A stretch of DNA of 50,919 nt from CAYOHR01 sp964512145 (GTDB taxonomy: Bacteria > Bacteroidota > Bacteroidia > Flavobacteriales_G > JALEGO01): positions 1 to 50,919 of the forward strand of contig CAZEIM010000020.1 of the NCBI GenBank assembly GCA_964512145.1. Reading direction: 5' to 3'. Within the stretch, counting starts at the first letter, position 1, and every line of letters begins with the position of its first letter. Shown here one piece after another: positions 1 to 8,473 of the stretch. The notes under the pieces were generated by a model, which was not told the DNA's origin, did not search any database, and saw only the letters and a program-made list of their open reading frames with translations. The position numbers and the translations under genes are program-made.

Positions 1-11
1 ATAAAAAACAT

Positions 12-45
12 TTTGTTTAAATATTTTTTAAATTAATTAAACAAA
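12..45. repeat. AT-rich inverted repeat downstream of ilvE
   Basis: The arms TTTGTTTAA (12-20) and TTAAACAAA (37-45) are exact reverse complements separated by 16 AT-only bases. It lies 23 bases beyond the restored ilvE stop and could act as a weak terminator for that minus-strand gene. The stem has only one G-C pair per arm, so the structure is weak. The rest of 1-67 holds nothing I can identify. Confidence 0.35.
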
Positions 46-67
46 TTAACGATTATTAACGAATATA

Positions 68-1167
68 TTAAGAACATTTCACTGTCCACCCAAAGGTATC
101 TTCAACTACATTTCTTCTTAATTTATCTAAGAATGTTACAGCTTTTTTAGAAAAACTATCATCGTTAATGGGAGGTAAAACATAATCTTTTCCTTCATAC
201 CCAATTAATGCAATATTTGCAATGGTAGCTGCGGTTCCAGTTCCAAATGCTTCTAATAAGTCCCCACGATTATAAGCATCTATAATTTCTTGTATAGATA
301 TTTTTCTTTCTTCAACTTGAATTCCGATTCTACTCTATCTTGTTCTTTATCGGGAGTTGCAATTTCTAATACCGAATTTCGAGTTACTCCATTTAAAATA
401 GTAGAATTTAACTCGGGGGTTAATAACTTATTCCCTTTAAGCAAAAACATAACATTCATGGTTCCAGATTCCTCGATATATTTATGATCGCGAGCATCGG
501 TCCATAACAACTGATGATAACCTTGTTGTTGAGCAAGTCGAGCGGGATATAAAGCCCCAGCATAATTTCCAGCTGATTTAGCAGTTCCTGTTCCGCCCTC
601 TGCAGCTCTTGTATAGTGAGTTTCCACTTTAACCTTTACAGGTTCGGTATAATAAGAACCAACAGGAGATGTAATGATAATAAAACGATATTTTTCAGAT
701 GGTTTTACACCGATATACTCATCGGTAGCGATCATAAAAGGCCTAATATATAAGGATTTACCCTCTCCTTTAGGAATCCAATTTTTATCCAACAATACTA
801 ACTCTTTTAGGGCTTCTAAAAACATTTCTTCCGGAAATGCAGGCATACACATTCGAACGGCTGATTTATTAAATCTTTCAATGTTAGCCTGAGGTCTAAA
901 CAAAAAAACCTCATTATCATCCGACTTATAGGCTTTCATTCCTTCAAATATTGCTTGACCATAATGAAATACCAAACATGAAGGATCTAATGAAATTTTA
1001 TCATAAGGGATAATTCGGTAATTTGACCATGAACCATTTTCATAATCGGCCATAAACATATGATCAGAAAACATTCTACCAAAAGCGGGGGTAGTATTTT
1101 CTATTTCCTTTACTCTTGAAACAATTACGGGTTGTATATAAATATTTCCTTTGGCTTCTATCTTCAT
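68..1167 (-). pseudogene. ilvE: Branched-chain amino acid aminotransferase, frameshifted
   Basis: PLP-dependent fold-type IV aminotransferase that interconverts Leu/Ile/Val and their 2-oxo acids in the cytoplasm. The first frame (start 1167) carries the family landmarks FHYGQAIFEGMKAY (residues 68-80), the probable PLP lysine K197 in GTAKSAGNYAGAL, and EESGTMNVMF (232-241). It then leaves the family and stops at 280. The missing C-terminus continues in the next frame from 325 to a TAA at 68-70, encoding GIQVEERKISIQEII and LEAFGTGTAATIANI, both hallmark IlvE segments. The two parts total about 365 residues, the normal family length. The switch lies between about 325 and 338 and equals one missing base (or two extra). 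The linker TPDKEQDRVES before the restored frame is several residues longer than I expect. A promoter lies at 1195-1224. Either a base-call error or a recent pseudogene. Confidence 0.85.
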
Positions 1168-1194
1168 TTAAAACATTAATATAGGTTATCGTTC

Positions 1195-1224
1195 CTAAAG
1201 TACTAAAAAATGTTTGTTTACCAA
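1195..1224 (-). promoter_or_regulatory. Bacteroidota-type promoter of ilvE
   Basis: Read on the minus strand, TTG (1222-1224), a 19-base spacer and TACTTTAG (1195-1202) match the Bacteroidota -33/-7 pattern TTG-N19-TAnnTTTG with one mismatch. The -7 element lies 27 bases before the ilvE ATG. Confidence 0.55.
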
Positions 1225-1272
1225 TAAAATAAGAAAATTTTAACGTTATTAACGCTAAATATATTGAAATTA

Positions 1273-2034
1273 TTAAATCAATACAGCCTCATCCATAGGA
1301 ATCCAGCCCTCCTTACCGTCTGTTAATCGAATATTAATCCACTCATCACTTATACTTTTTATATTAAAAACAAGTCCTTCATGGACAATAAATAATTTTT
1401 TGGAATTTAAATTAGGCTCAGACTTAACTTCGATTGTTGGAGATAATATAACCCCTTTTGAAAGAGAATTCATGTTTTTTACTTTAATGGAACCCATCCA
1501 TATGGAAAAAATAAAACTCAATAAAATTGCTGTAAAACTATAAAACAAGGATTTTCTGGGCAGGATTGTGTTGCTTGAAAATAATAAATATGCTAAAAGG
1601 CATAAAATAACACATAAAATAATGGAAAATATTGCCCATGATTTTTCGTTAAAAATATTGGCACATAAAATTAAATTTTCACGAACATTAAATTCACTAG
1701 AGATTTGAGTTTTATCGGTTAATGTTGAGTTTAATATTTTCAAATTATGTTCAATATCTGAATTATTTCCATAATACTTAATATGTTTATGATAATATGC
1801 TATGCTCATGGGGATATTATGCAACTTATAATGCACATTCCCTATATTGTATAACAATTCAGGGGAAATCACCTTTTGTTTTTCTATTAATGTATAGATT
1901 TTTAAAGCTTGTTGATATTGTTGTTTCTGATAATATGCATTAGCTTTTTGCCAAAAAAAGTATGTGCTATCTTGAGAAGCTGAAGCATTCACTGTTATAC
2001 AAAAAAGCAACAAATATTGAATGGTATGTTTCAT
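1273..2034 (-). CDS. batE: BatE: TPR and SH3-like envelope protein
   Basis: Last gene of the Bat (Bacteroides aerotolerance) operon. The 253-residue product begins with a signal peptide ending near NASASQ, then has TPR-like helices (about 25-105, for example ANAYYQKQQYQQALKIYTL), two hydrophobic membrane segments (about 130-180, including IFSIILCVILCLLAYLLF), and a C-terminal bacterial SH3-like domain (about 190-253, LNSKKLFIVHEGLVFNIK and WINIRLTDGKEGWI). This TPR-TM-SH3 order is the standard BatE architecture. The start codon overlaps the batD stop by one base (TAATG), which implies translational coupling. The role is inferred from family and position: a scaffold in an envelope complex with the BatA/BatB von Willebrand proteins. 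The exact biochemical function of Bat proteins is not established. Confidence 0.88.
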   Translation of the reverse strand: MKHTIQYLLLFCITVNASASQDSTYFFWQKANAYYQKQQYQQALKIYTLIEKQKVISPELLYNIGNVHYKLHNIPMSIAYYHKHIKYYGNNSDIEHNLKILNSTLTDKTQISSEFNVRENLILCANIFNEKSWAIFSIILCVILCLLAYLLFSSNTILPRKSLFYSFTAILLSFIFSIWMGSIKVKNMNSLSKGVILSPTIEVKSEPNLNSKKLFIVHEGLVFNIKSISDEWINIRLTDGKEGWIPMDEAVLI

Positions 2035-3836
2035 TATTTTATTCGATCTAAATTTTGTATGGTTTGTATGACTTTATTAAACAACTCTTGTTTTGTAATT
2101 TTAACATTTGGAGCAAACCTTGCCATTTCTACTTGAAAAATAATGTCCATAGTATTATCAATTAACGATTTTTCTTTAATATGATCTTGTAAACTTATTT
2201 TAATACTATCTGTAGTTAAACTGTGTTTTGGAATAGAAAATTTATCCTCAAAATATCCCATGAATCCTTTGTATAATTCTTCATAAAAAGTATCTGAGTT
2301 AGAATCCATGGCTTTTTGTGCAATTGAAAACTTTTTTAAAGCTTTTTTATTGGCATATTGCTTATCATACAGAGTAACATTTGACTTTAACTTATTATTC
2401 TTGTAATTGAAATACCAAACAATGTAAGTTATTATTATAATAGCCAACACTATAAAAATATGATATAAAGAACCAAAAAAAGTATCCTGAATAGTATTAA
2501 AAACAGTATTCGTTTTTATGTACCTTATATCTGAATCTGTAGATACAACTTCTTTTTGACCACTTCCCTGTATAAAACTTGTGGTATTATTTGCTTGTAA
2601 ATCTTTTTCAACATCAATAATAATATCAGGACTGGATAACTCAATATATTTCTTTTTTTGAGGATCGAAGTATGAAAATCGTATTGTTGGAATAGTAAAT
2701 TTACCAGCGGTTCTAGGAATAATTAGATAATCCCATTCGCGCTTCCCGTTTACTGCATCCGAATAATTAATTTGATCGGATATTTTAGGGTCATAAATCT
2801 CAAAATCCGATGGGAAGATTGGTTTGTCAACTTCCAATAAATGGATGTTTCCAGTTCCTTGAACTTTAATTTTCAAATTCAAGGCATCGTGTTGCTTAAC
2901 TTTATTTTTACTTATATCTACAGAAAATGAGTAATTACCAACAGCTCCATTAAAAGAATTGGGCTTACCCTGCTCCGGTAATGGCAACACTTCAATAGCA
3001 AGAATGTTACTTTTCAAGTCATATTTAACATCTTGATATCTGCCAAAAAACTGATCAAAAACATCATAAGGATTTCCTCTTTCTTTTAATCGTAACACAA
3101 CATCCATTTTTAATGCCTCAATCGTAAGTTTACCATTTTTTTGAGGAAATAATAAATTTTTTCGTAATGGAGCCACATAATAGTTAACTCCATTGTATTT
3201 TTCTGGTTGTAAACCAATTCTTCCTAAATCAACATCTTTTGACCAAAAGCCTTCAAATGAAGGCGAATGGTTAATGTTATAATCTACAATATTTCCTTTA
3301 GTAAATATTTTATAAGAAATATTTACCTGTTCTCCTTTATAAACTTTTGTTTTATCCGTAAATAATTTTATAAATACATTGCCATCATTTGAACCCATTT
3401 TATCAGAAGAACTATTTTGTTGAGCTTGTGAACCTTGAGAATTACTAGGAACGGATGCTCCTTTAACTACTTTAATTTTAAAGGGATCAGAAGTTAATTT
3501 TTTTCCATTCGAAATAATAGAAGCTGAGCCAATTTCAAACTCGCCTTCTGAAACTGCCAATAAAATATAACTATATGATGTGCTACTACTGGTTTGGCCA
3601 TTTACAATACTAATTTGAGTAGATTGATTTGGCCCGCCCAATATCCTAAAATCTGAAATTTTAGGCGCTTGAAAATTACTTCCTTGAGCATTGGTTAATT
3701 CAAATATAATTTCAAAACGATCTCCCGTAGGAACAGGATTTTTAGAAGAACTTGCTGTAAATTTTACACTTTGACTATATAGAAAAAGAGGCGTACAAAA
3801 AAATAAAATTAAAATATGTTTTTTAACGCTCTCCAT
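2034..3836 (-). CDS. batD: BatD: membrane-anchored beta-rich oxygen-tolerance protein
   Basis: About 600 residues. I chose the ATG at 3836 (MESVKKHILILFF) because it starts a proper signal peptide ending near LFLYSQS and leaves only 7 bases after batC. An upstream ATG at 3929 would add 31 Lys/Arg-rich residues that overlap the batC reading frame. The mature part begins with VKFTASSSKNPVPTGDRFEI, the typical BatD N-terminus, followed by several Ig-like beta domains. A transmembrane helix (FIVLAIIIITYIVWYF) precedes a cytoplasmic helical tail of about 130 residues. It sits between batC and batE and shares a TAATG overlap with batE. It probably interacts with the VWA proteins at the inner membrane; this is inferred from operon context. 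Confidence 0.9.
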   Translation of the reverse strand: MESVKKHILILFFCTPLFLYSQSVKFTASSSKNPVPTGDRFEIIFELTNAQGSNFQAPKISDFRILGGPNQSTQISIVNGQTSSSTSYSYILLAVSEGEFEIGSASIISNGKKLTSDPFKIKVVKGASVPSNSQGSQAQQNSSSDKMGSNDGNVFIKLFTDKTKVYKGEQVNISYKIFTKGNIVDYNINHSPSFEGFWSKDVDLGRIGLQPEKYNGVNYYVAPLRKNLLFPQKNGKLTIEALKMDVVLRLKERGNPYDVFDQFFGRYQDVKYDLKSNILAIEVLPLPEQGKPNSFNGAVGNYSFSVDISKNKVKQHDALNLKIKVQGTGNIHLLEVDKPIFPSDFEIYDPKISDQINYSDAVNGKREWDYLIIPRTAGKFTIPTIRFSYFDPQKKKYIELSSPDIIIDVEKDLQANNTTSFIQGSGQKEVVSTDSDIRYIKTNTVFNTIQDTFFGSLYHIFIVLAIIIITYIVWYFNYKNNKLKSNVTLYDKQYANKKALKKFSIAQKAMDSNSDTFYEELYKGFMGYFEDKFSIPKHSLTTDSIKISLQDHIKEKSLIDNTMDIIFQVEMARFAPNVKITKQELFNKVIQTIQNLDRIK

Positions 3837-3843
3837 ACAAAAA

Positions 3844-4587
3844 TTACCAGTCTTTTTCAATCTTAATTTTTTCACTCTGAATTGCTTTTTGTTTTTTCTT
3901 CTCTTGCAAATTTCTTTCTTCATTTTCAAGTGCTTTTAGCATCTTTTCGGCATCTTCTTTTCTTAGTTGAGGACTAGTTGGTTGTTTTAGAGCCTGATCG
4001 GAATTATTACTCTTTTCTTTTTCTGAAGAAGAATTCTGCTGATCAGATTTATCTTGTTTATCATTATCTTTTTTGTTATTAGAATTATTTTTATCTTTTT
4101 CATCTTGTTTGTCATTTTCTTTACTTTGATTATTATCTTTCTTATTCCTTTGTTGTTGTCGTTGCAACATCTTTTGTGCATAGGCTAGATTATATCTAGT
4201 TTCATCATCATTTGGATTATGTTTTAAAGATTCTTTATACGACTGAATACTTTCTTGAAATTTTTGTTTTTGCAAATAAGAATTTCCCAAATTATGAAAT
4301 ACTTTACTTTGCTGTTCTTTTGTATTTGCCATAGAAGATGCTATATTATATGAGGCAATAGCCTCATCGTATTTTTGAGCTTTATAATATGCATCTGCTT
4401 GATTAAAATATGTCTCAAACCGTTGATTATTTTTTTGTGTTGCTCTTTTATACTCTTCAATAGCTTCATCATATTTTTTTTGACTATACAACGCATTTCC
4501 TTTAATAATATACTGTTTATCCAACTGTGCATTAAGCTGAGCCATTGAAAACACAACAAAAATTACTATAGATGTAGCTAACCTCAT
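3844..4587 (-). CDS. batC: BatC: TPR protein with charged low-complexity tail
   Basis: The 247-residue product has a signal peptide (MRLATSIVIFVVFSMAQLNA), then about three TPR motifs over residues 25-135 (GNALYSQKKYDEAIEEYKRA, ADAYYKAQKYDEAIASY, GNSYLQKQKFQESIQSYK). A stretch rich in Lys, Asn, Asp, Ser and Gln follows (about 140-205), then a Glu/Lys helical tail. This is the usual BatC layout. It overlaps the batB stop by four bases (ATGA), so the two are probably translated in tandem. TPRs suggest a protein-binding adaptor role in the Bat complex, inferred from the family. The low-complexity tail is likely disordered and is rich in poly-A/T runs at the DNA level. Confidence 0.88.
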   Translation of the reverse strand: MRLATSIVIFVVFSMAQLNAQLDKQYIIKGNALYSQKKYDEAIEEYKRATQKNNQRFETYFNQADAYYKAQKYDEAIASYNIASSMANTKEQQSKVFHNLGNSYLQKQKFQESIQSYKESLKHNPNDDETRYNLAYAQKMLQRQQQRNKKDNNQSKENDKQDEKDKNNSNNKKDNDKQDKSDQQNSSSEKEKSNNSDQALKQPTSPQLRKEDAEKMLKALENEERNLQEKKKQKAIQSEKIKIEKDW

Positions 4588-5624
4588 TTTTTAGCTGAAT
4601 TTAACCATTTTTTAAACTTAGATTCTTTAAGTACTTTTTCGGGAATCATTAATTCTAATATTAACAATATAATAGCCGGAAAAAGAAAATATTGAAATTT
4701 ATCGTCATAATCGGCAAATAATTTGGTTTCAAATTCCGTTTTTTCCATACGGTTAATTTCATCTAATACAACTTGTAATCCAGACTGCGCATTGTTTGCC
4801 CTAACATAAATTCCATTTCCTCCTTTAGCTATATCTTGAAGCATAGACTGATTTAATTTACTCATTACAGGGCTCCCTTGTTTATCCGATTTAAATCCTA
4901 CTCGTTGCTTTCCTTTGTATATAGGAATAGGAGCGCCTTGTTCAGAGCCCATCCCTATTGTATGTACAATAACCCCTTGACTATAAGCTTCGGTGGCATA
5001 GCTTATTGCGTCATCTTCATGATTTTCTCCATCCGTAATAACAACAATAGATTTTTTTGATTTCATTTGATTGCCTAATGACTCTACCGCTAAATCTATT
5101 GCTTTTCCGATAGCTGTTCCTTGTACAGGAATTATTCCGGGTTGTATGGTTGAAACAAATAATTTTGCAGCGGCATAATCTGATGTAATTGGAAGTTGCA
5201 CATACGCCTGTCCTGCAAAAACAATAATGGATATTCTATCGCCTTTTAATTGATCAATTAATTGTAAAATTCCTAATTTTGCTCTTTCTAATCGATTTGG
5301 CATTAAGTCTTCGGCTAACATACTATTAGAGACATCTAATGCAATTGCTAAATCAATCCCTTCTCGTTTAACTTCAATTTCTCTTGATCCAATTTGGGGA
5401 TTACTCCAAGCTATAATTAATAATACAATACAAAGTGTAAATAAAAACCTTTTCCATATTACTCTAGACCGGGAGTAACCGGATATCATTTTGCTTAATA
5501 ACAAGGTATCTCCTATTTTATGTATTGCTTTTTTTCTCCAATTGGTAAAATAAATAAAAACAAAAATAAATACGGGAATCAGTAAACATAACCAAAACAA
5601 ATATGTGTGTTCAATTCTAAACAT
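4584..5624 (-). CDS. batB: BatB: von Willebrand factor A membrane protein
   Basis: The 346-residue product has two N-terminal transmembrane helices (about 8-27 and 58-74), a von Willebrand factor A domain and a C-terminal helix (about 318-332). The metal-ion-dependent adhesion site is intact: DVSNS at D97-S101, a downstream Thr in VQGTAIGKAID, and VVITDGENHED. It resembles the neighbouring BatA across its whole length, including the shared SMLAED.PNRLE segment, so the pair arose by duplication. A two-base gap separates it from batA and its stop overlaps the batC start (ATGA). Family knowledge places it in the inner membrane with the VWA domain exposed; the ligand is unknown. Confidence 0.92.
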   Translation of the reverse strand: MFRIEHTYLFWLCLLIPVFIFVFIYFTNWRKKAIHKIGDTLLLSKMISGYSRSRVIWKRFLFTLCIVLLIIAWSNPQIGSREIEVKREGIDLAIALDVSNSMLAEDLMPNRLERAKLGILQLIDQLKGDRISIIVFAGQAYVQLPITSDYAAAKLFVSTIQPGIIPVQGTAIGKAIDLAVESLGNQMKSKKSIVVITDGENHEDDAISYATEAYSQGVIVHTIGMGSEQGAPIPIYKGKQRVGFKSDKQGSPVMSKLNQSMLQDIAKGGNGIYVRANNAQSGLQVVLDEINRMEKTEFETKLFADYDDKFQYFLFPAIILLILELMIPEKVLKESKFKKWLNSAKK

Positions 5625-5626
5625 AT

Positions 5627-6634
5627 TTAGGTAACTGATTTTAAAAATAAATACTTCAACATAAATTCAATGATAAGTAATCCAAATCCCATTAAAATCC
5701 ATGGAAAAAAGGCTTCTTGTTTATTTTTAAATTCATGTACTTGAAATTTTGTTTTTTCCAAGGTGTCGATTTCTTGATAAATCTTCTTTAATGCATTGTT
5801 ATTTTTTGCTCTAAAGTACTTCCCACCTGTTTGCTCAGCAATATTAGACAGCAGCTTTTCATCTATCTCAACTTTAACATTTTGATACACAATTCTTCCA
5901 AAAGGATCCTTAAAAGGATAAGGTGCCATTCCCTCTGTACCAACACCTATAGTATATACTCTTACTCCAAATGTTTGAGCTATTTTTGCAGCATCCAAGG
6001 GTGAAATAGAACCGGTATTGTTTGAACCATCGGTTAATAAAATAATCACCTTGCTTTTCGAGGTACTTTCTTTTAGTCGACTTACCGAAGTTCCTAATCC
6101 AGAACCAATAGCAGTTCCATCCGAAAGCATTCCACAGCGTATATCCCTAAAAAGATTTTTTAGCACATCGTGATCAGTAGTAAGTGGACATTGTGTAAAA
6201 CTTTCCCCCGAAAAAACAACCAGTCCTATTCTATCATTGGGTCTTCCTTCAATAAAATCTATAGCTATATTCTTAGATGACTCTAATCGATTGGGTTTAA
6301 AATCTTCGGCTAACATACTAGTGGATATATCTACACTTAAAATAATATCAATTCCTTCAGTAGTAACATCTTGCCAGGCTGATGATTTTTGAGGTCGAGC
6401 CATAGCAACTATTAAAAAGAACAAGGCAAACAATCTAAATAAAAAGAACCATTCTAACAAGCCAGATTTAAACGTTTTAAAGTTTCCTTTCCAAAAAGTC
6501 AAGGAAGAATAATGTAAAAAAACCATACGTTGATTTTTTTTCCAATAAATATATACAGCAAGTAATGGCAATGATAATAATAGCCAAAAAAATTGGGGAT
6601 GCGCAAATTCTATATCTTTAAAATAAGCCATCAT
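5627..6634 (-). CDS. batA: BatA: von Willebrand factor A membrane protein
   Basis: The 335-residue paralogue of BatB has N-terminal helices (about 14-30 and 62-78), a VWA domain and a C-terminal helix (ILMGFGLLIIEFMLKYLF). Its MIDAS motif is complete: DISTS at D102-S106, SDGTAIGSGLG, and ILLTDGSNNTG. The start overlaps the stop of the upstream membrane-protein gene by four bases (ATGA), and batB follows after two bases, so one polycistronic message is likely. In other bacteria MoxR ATPases act as chaperones for such VWA proteins, and a moxR gene heads this operon. The physiological role (oxidative stress or envelope integrity) is known only from genetics in other Bacteroidota. Confidence 0.92.
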   Translation of the reverse strand: MMAYFKDIEFAHPQFFWLLLSLPLLAVYIYWKKNQRMVFLHYSSLTFWKGNFKTFKSGLLEWFFLFRLFALFFLIVAMARPQKSSAWQDVTTEGIDIILSVDISTSMLAEDFKPNRLESSKNIAIDFIEGRPNDRIGLVVFSGESFTQCPLTTDHDVLKNLFRDIRCGMLSDGTAIGSGLGTSVSRLKESTSKSKVIILLTDGSNNTGSISPLDAAKIAQTFGVRVYTIGVGTEGMAPYPFKDPFGRIVYQNVKVEIDEKLLSNIAEQTGGKYFRAKNNNALKKIYQEIDTLEKTKFQVHEFKNKQEAFFPWILMGFGLLIIEFMLKYLFLKSVT

Positions 6635-7587
6635 GTTTTTATATCATTAAGTATTTGCGTAGGTTTTGTAAAATCTATAAACTCATAAGCATACACCATT
6701 ACTCTTTCATTTTCAATATCTGAAGGTACTTCTTTGGCAAATTTTACCATATCCGATAAAATCAATATTTTTTTCAATTTCTGCTTAATTTCATCGGTTA
6801 ATTCTTCGTGCCTTAATTGATATAGAGTTTCAGTAGTAGTTTGTTCTAAGGCAGGAATATTGTATATATTCTCAATATATTCTCGAATTATTTCAGAAAT
6901 TTCAGAATGGTATTGTTTAAACTTACCTTCTTGCCAATATTTTTTATCTTCAAGAGTCTTAAGTTTTTGTATAGCTAGCTCAAAAGGAGAAATTGAAATT
7001 TCTTTTTTTACAATAGGTAATCTATTTTTCTTCTTTCTAAATATAAAATACCAATACAAGAAAATAGTTAAAACCGTTAAAATAAGCCAAACAAGCGCTA
7101 ATATTTTCCAGTTTGCTATTAACCAATCAAGCAAGGTCATTGAAACATGTAATGGAGGCTTAATATCATGAATATCCTTATTCATATCAACTAAAACCGT
7201 ATTTACCATTAATAATAATGGGTTTGATTCGATACGTTGGTCGTTTAACTTTATAGTAAATGGCTTAATAACATGTAATCCGCTGTCAAAAGAAGTAATT
7301 GTTATATTTTGAATCAAATATTGTATTTCGAAGTTTGAACTGTCGTAGCTCGTATCTTGTGCTTGTATCTGAATTATTTCAATGTGTTTAGATAATGTAT
7401 CATGCATTGAAAACCATTCTATTTTATCTCCGGTTTTACAGGTTAATTTTAAGGTAATTGTAGTTTGTTCGCCAATTACAATTTTTTCCGATGATAGACT
7501 TGCTTTAAATTCAGCTGTATTATTTTCCGCAATTACAACTGAAATAAAACAACAGAAAAAGAAAATATGTAATAGGTGTTTTTTCAT
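6631..7587 (-). CDS. Bat-operon single-pass membrane protein (DUF4381-like position)
   Basis: The 318-residue product has a signal peptide (MKKHLLHIFFFCCFISVVIA), an exported beta-rich domain of about 130 residues, one transmembrane helix (about 158-180, LALVWLILTVLTIFLYWYFI), and a cytoplasmic helical domain ending with EVPSDIENERVMVYAYEFID. The cytoplasmic part resembles the tail of BatD (a helical segment ending in a conserved MVKFAKEVPS/MARFAPN-type stretch), suggesting distant relatedness. It occupies the slot that a DUF4381-type gene has in MoxR operons elsewhere, but I cannot confirm that family by eye. Four-base overlaps on both sides (with the DUF58 gene and batA) tie it to the operon. 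Likely an inner-membrane partner of the VWA proteins. Confidence 0.75.
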   Translation of the reverse strand: MKKHLLHIFFFCCFISVVIAENNTAEFKASLSSEKIVIGEQTTITLKLTCKTGDKIEWFSMHDTLSKHIEIIQIQAQDTSYDSSNFEIQYLIQNITITSFDSGLHVIKPFTIKLNDQRIESNPLLLMVNTVLVDMNKDIHDIKPPLHVSMTLLDWLIANWKILALVWLILTVLTIFLYWYFIFRKKKNRLPIVKKEISISPFELAIQKLKTLEDKKYWQEGKFKQYHSEISEIIREYIENIYNIPALEQTTTETLYQLRHEELTDEIKQKLKKILILSDMVKFAKEVPSDIENERVMVYAYEFIDFTKPTQILNDIKT

Positions 7588-8462
7588 CTTCTATATTCTC
7601 TCATTTTAAATAAATTCATAAGTGGAGTTACATATGAAACATTGGTATGAATATTTGCAAAATCAATACCTGACTTAATAAAAATTTCTTTTGTAGTATT
7701 TTTCCATACCGTTAAAGAGGTTTGTATATGCTGAATAGATTTTTTATCAGATGTGTTTAATATAATTATTTTTCCCGTTTCATTGTCTTTAACACGAATT
7801 AAGCCAACGTTCTCAGGAATTTTTTCTTCGAGAGGATCGGTAATCCACAAAGCAACCATGTCGTGTTTTTTATTGGCAATACGCAAAGCATCTAAGTAAT
7901 TATTATCCATAAAGTCGGACAATATAAAAACCGTAGATTTTTTCTTTAAGGATTTAGTTAAAAAAACACAAGGTTCTGTAATATTGGTTTTAGTGTTTTT
8001 AGGTTTAAATTCCAATACTTCACGAATTATACGTAAAATATGTGATTTTCCCTTTTTAGGAGGAATAAATTTTTCAACCGTATCAGTAAATAATATGGCT
8101 CCAATTTTATCGTTATTAGTAGACGCTGAAAATGCTAATACTGCAGCTATTTCTAAAATTAAATCTTTTTTAGTTTGTTGTTTAGTTCCAAAATTTTCCG
8201 AAGCGCTTAAATCCAACAACAACATAACATTCATTTCCCTTTCTTCTTCAAAAACTTTTACAAACGGATGGTTAAATCGGGCAGTTACATTCCAATCAAT
8301 AGTTCGTATAGGGTCTCCATATTGGTATTCTCTTACCTCGCTAAATGTCATTCCCTTACCTTTAAAAGCAGAATGGTATTCTCCCGAAAATAACTGGGTG
8401 GACAACCCTCGGGTTTTAATTTCAATTCTGCGAACTTTTTTTAGTAACTCTGAAGTTTCCAA
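7584..8462 (-). CDS. DUF58 domain protein (VWA-like) of the Bat operon
   Basis: The 292-residue soluble protein has the DUF58 signature at residues about 38-60: FSEVREYQYGDPIRTIDWN. It continues with a VWA-like core whose MIDAS-like motif is DLSAS (in MLLLDLSASENFG), followed by TVFILSDFMD. DUF58 proteins consistently accompany MoxR ATPases, as here, where moxR is the next gene upstream with an 11-base gap. The stop overlaps the start of the following membrane-protein gene by four bases. No transmembrane segment is present, unlike longer DUF58 members, so it probably works in the cytoplasm as a MoxR partner or adaptor. That role is inferred. Confidence 0.92.
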   Translation of the reverse strand: METSELLKKVRRIEIKTRGLSTQLFSGEYHSAFKGKGMTFSEVREYQYGDPIRTIDWNVTARFNHPFVKVFEEEREMNVMLLLDLSASENFGTKQQTKKDLILEIAAVLAFSASTNNDKIGAILFTDTVEKFIPPKKGKSHILRIIREVLEFKPKNTKTNITEPCVFLTKSLKKKSTVFILSDFMDNNYLDALRIANKKHDMVALWITDPLEEKIPENVGLIRVKDNETGKIIILNTSDKKSIQHIQTSLTVWKNTTKEIFIKSGIDFANIHTNVSYVTPLMNLFKMREYRR

Positions 8463-8473
8463 TTTAATATTAA

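Noticed and set aside
290..487. Plus-strand open frame opposite ilvE
   Set aside because: Shadow of the aminotransferase coding strand; hydrophobic, no family features.
3837..3929. N-terminal extension of BatD
   Set aside because: Lys/Arg-rich segment is batC read in another frame; the signal peptide at 3836 gives a better start.
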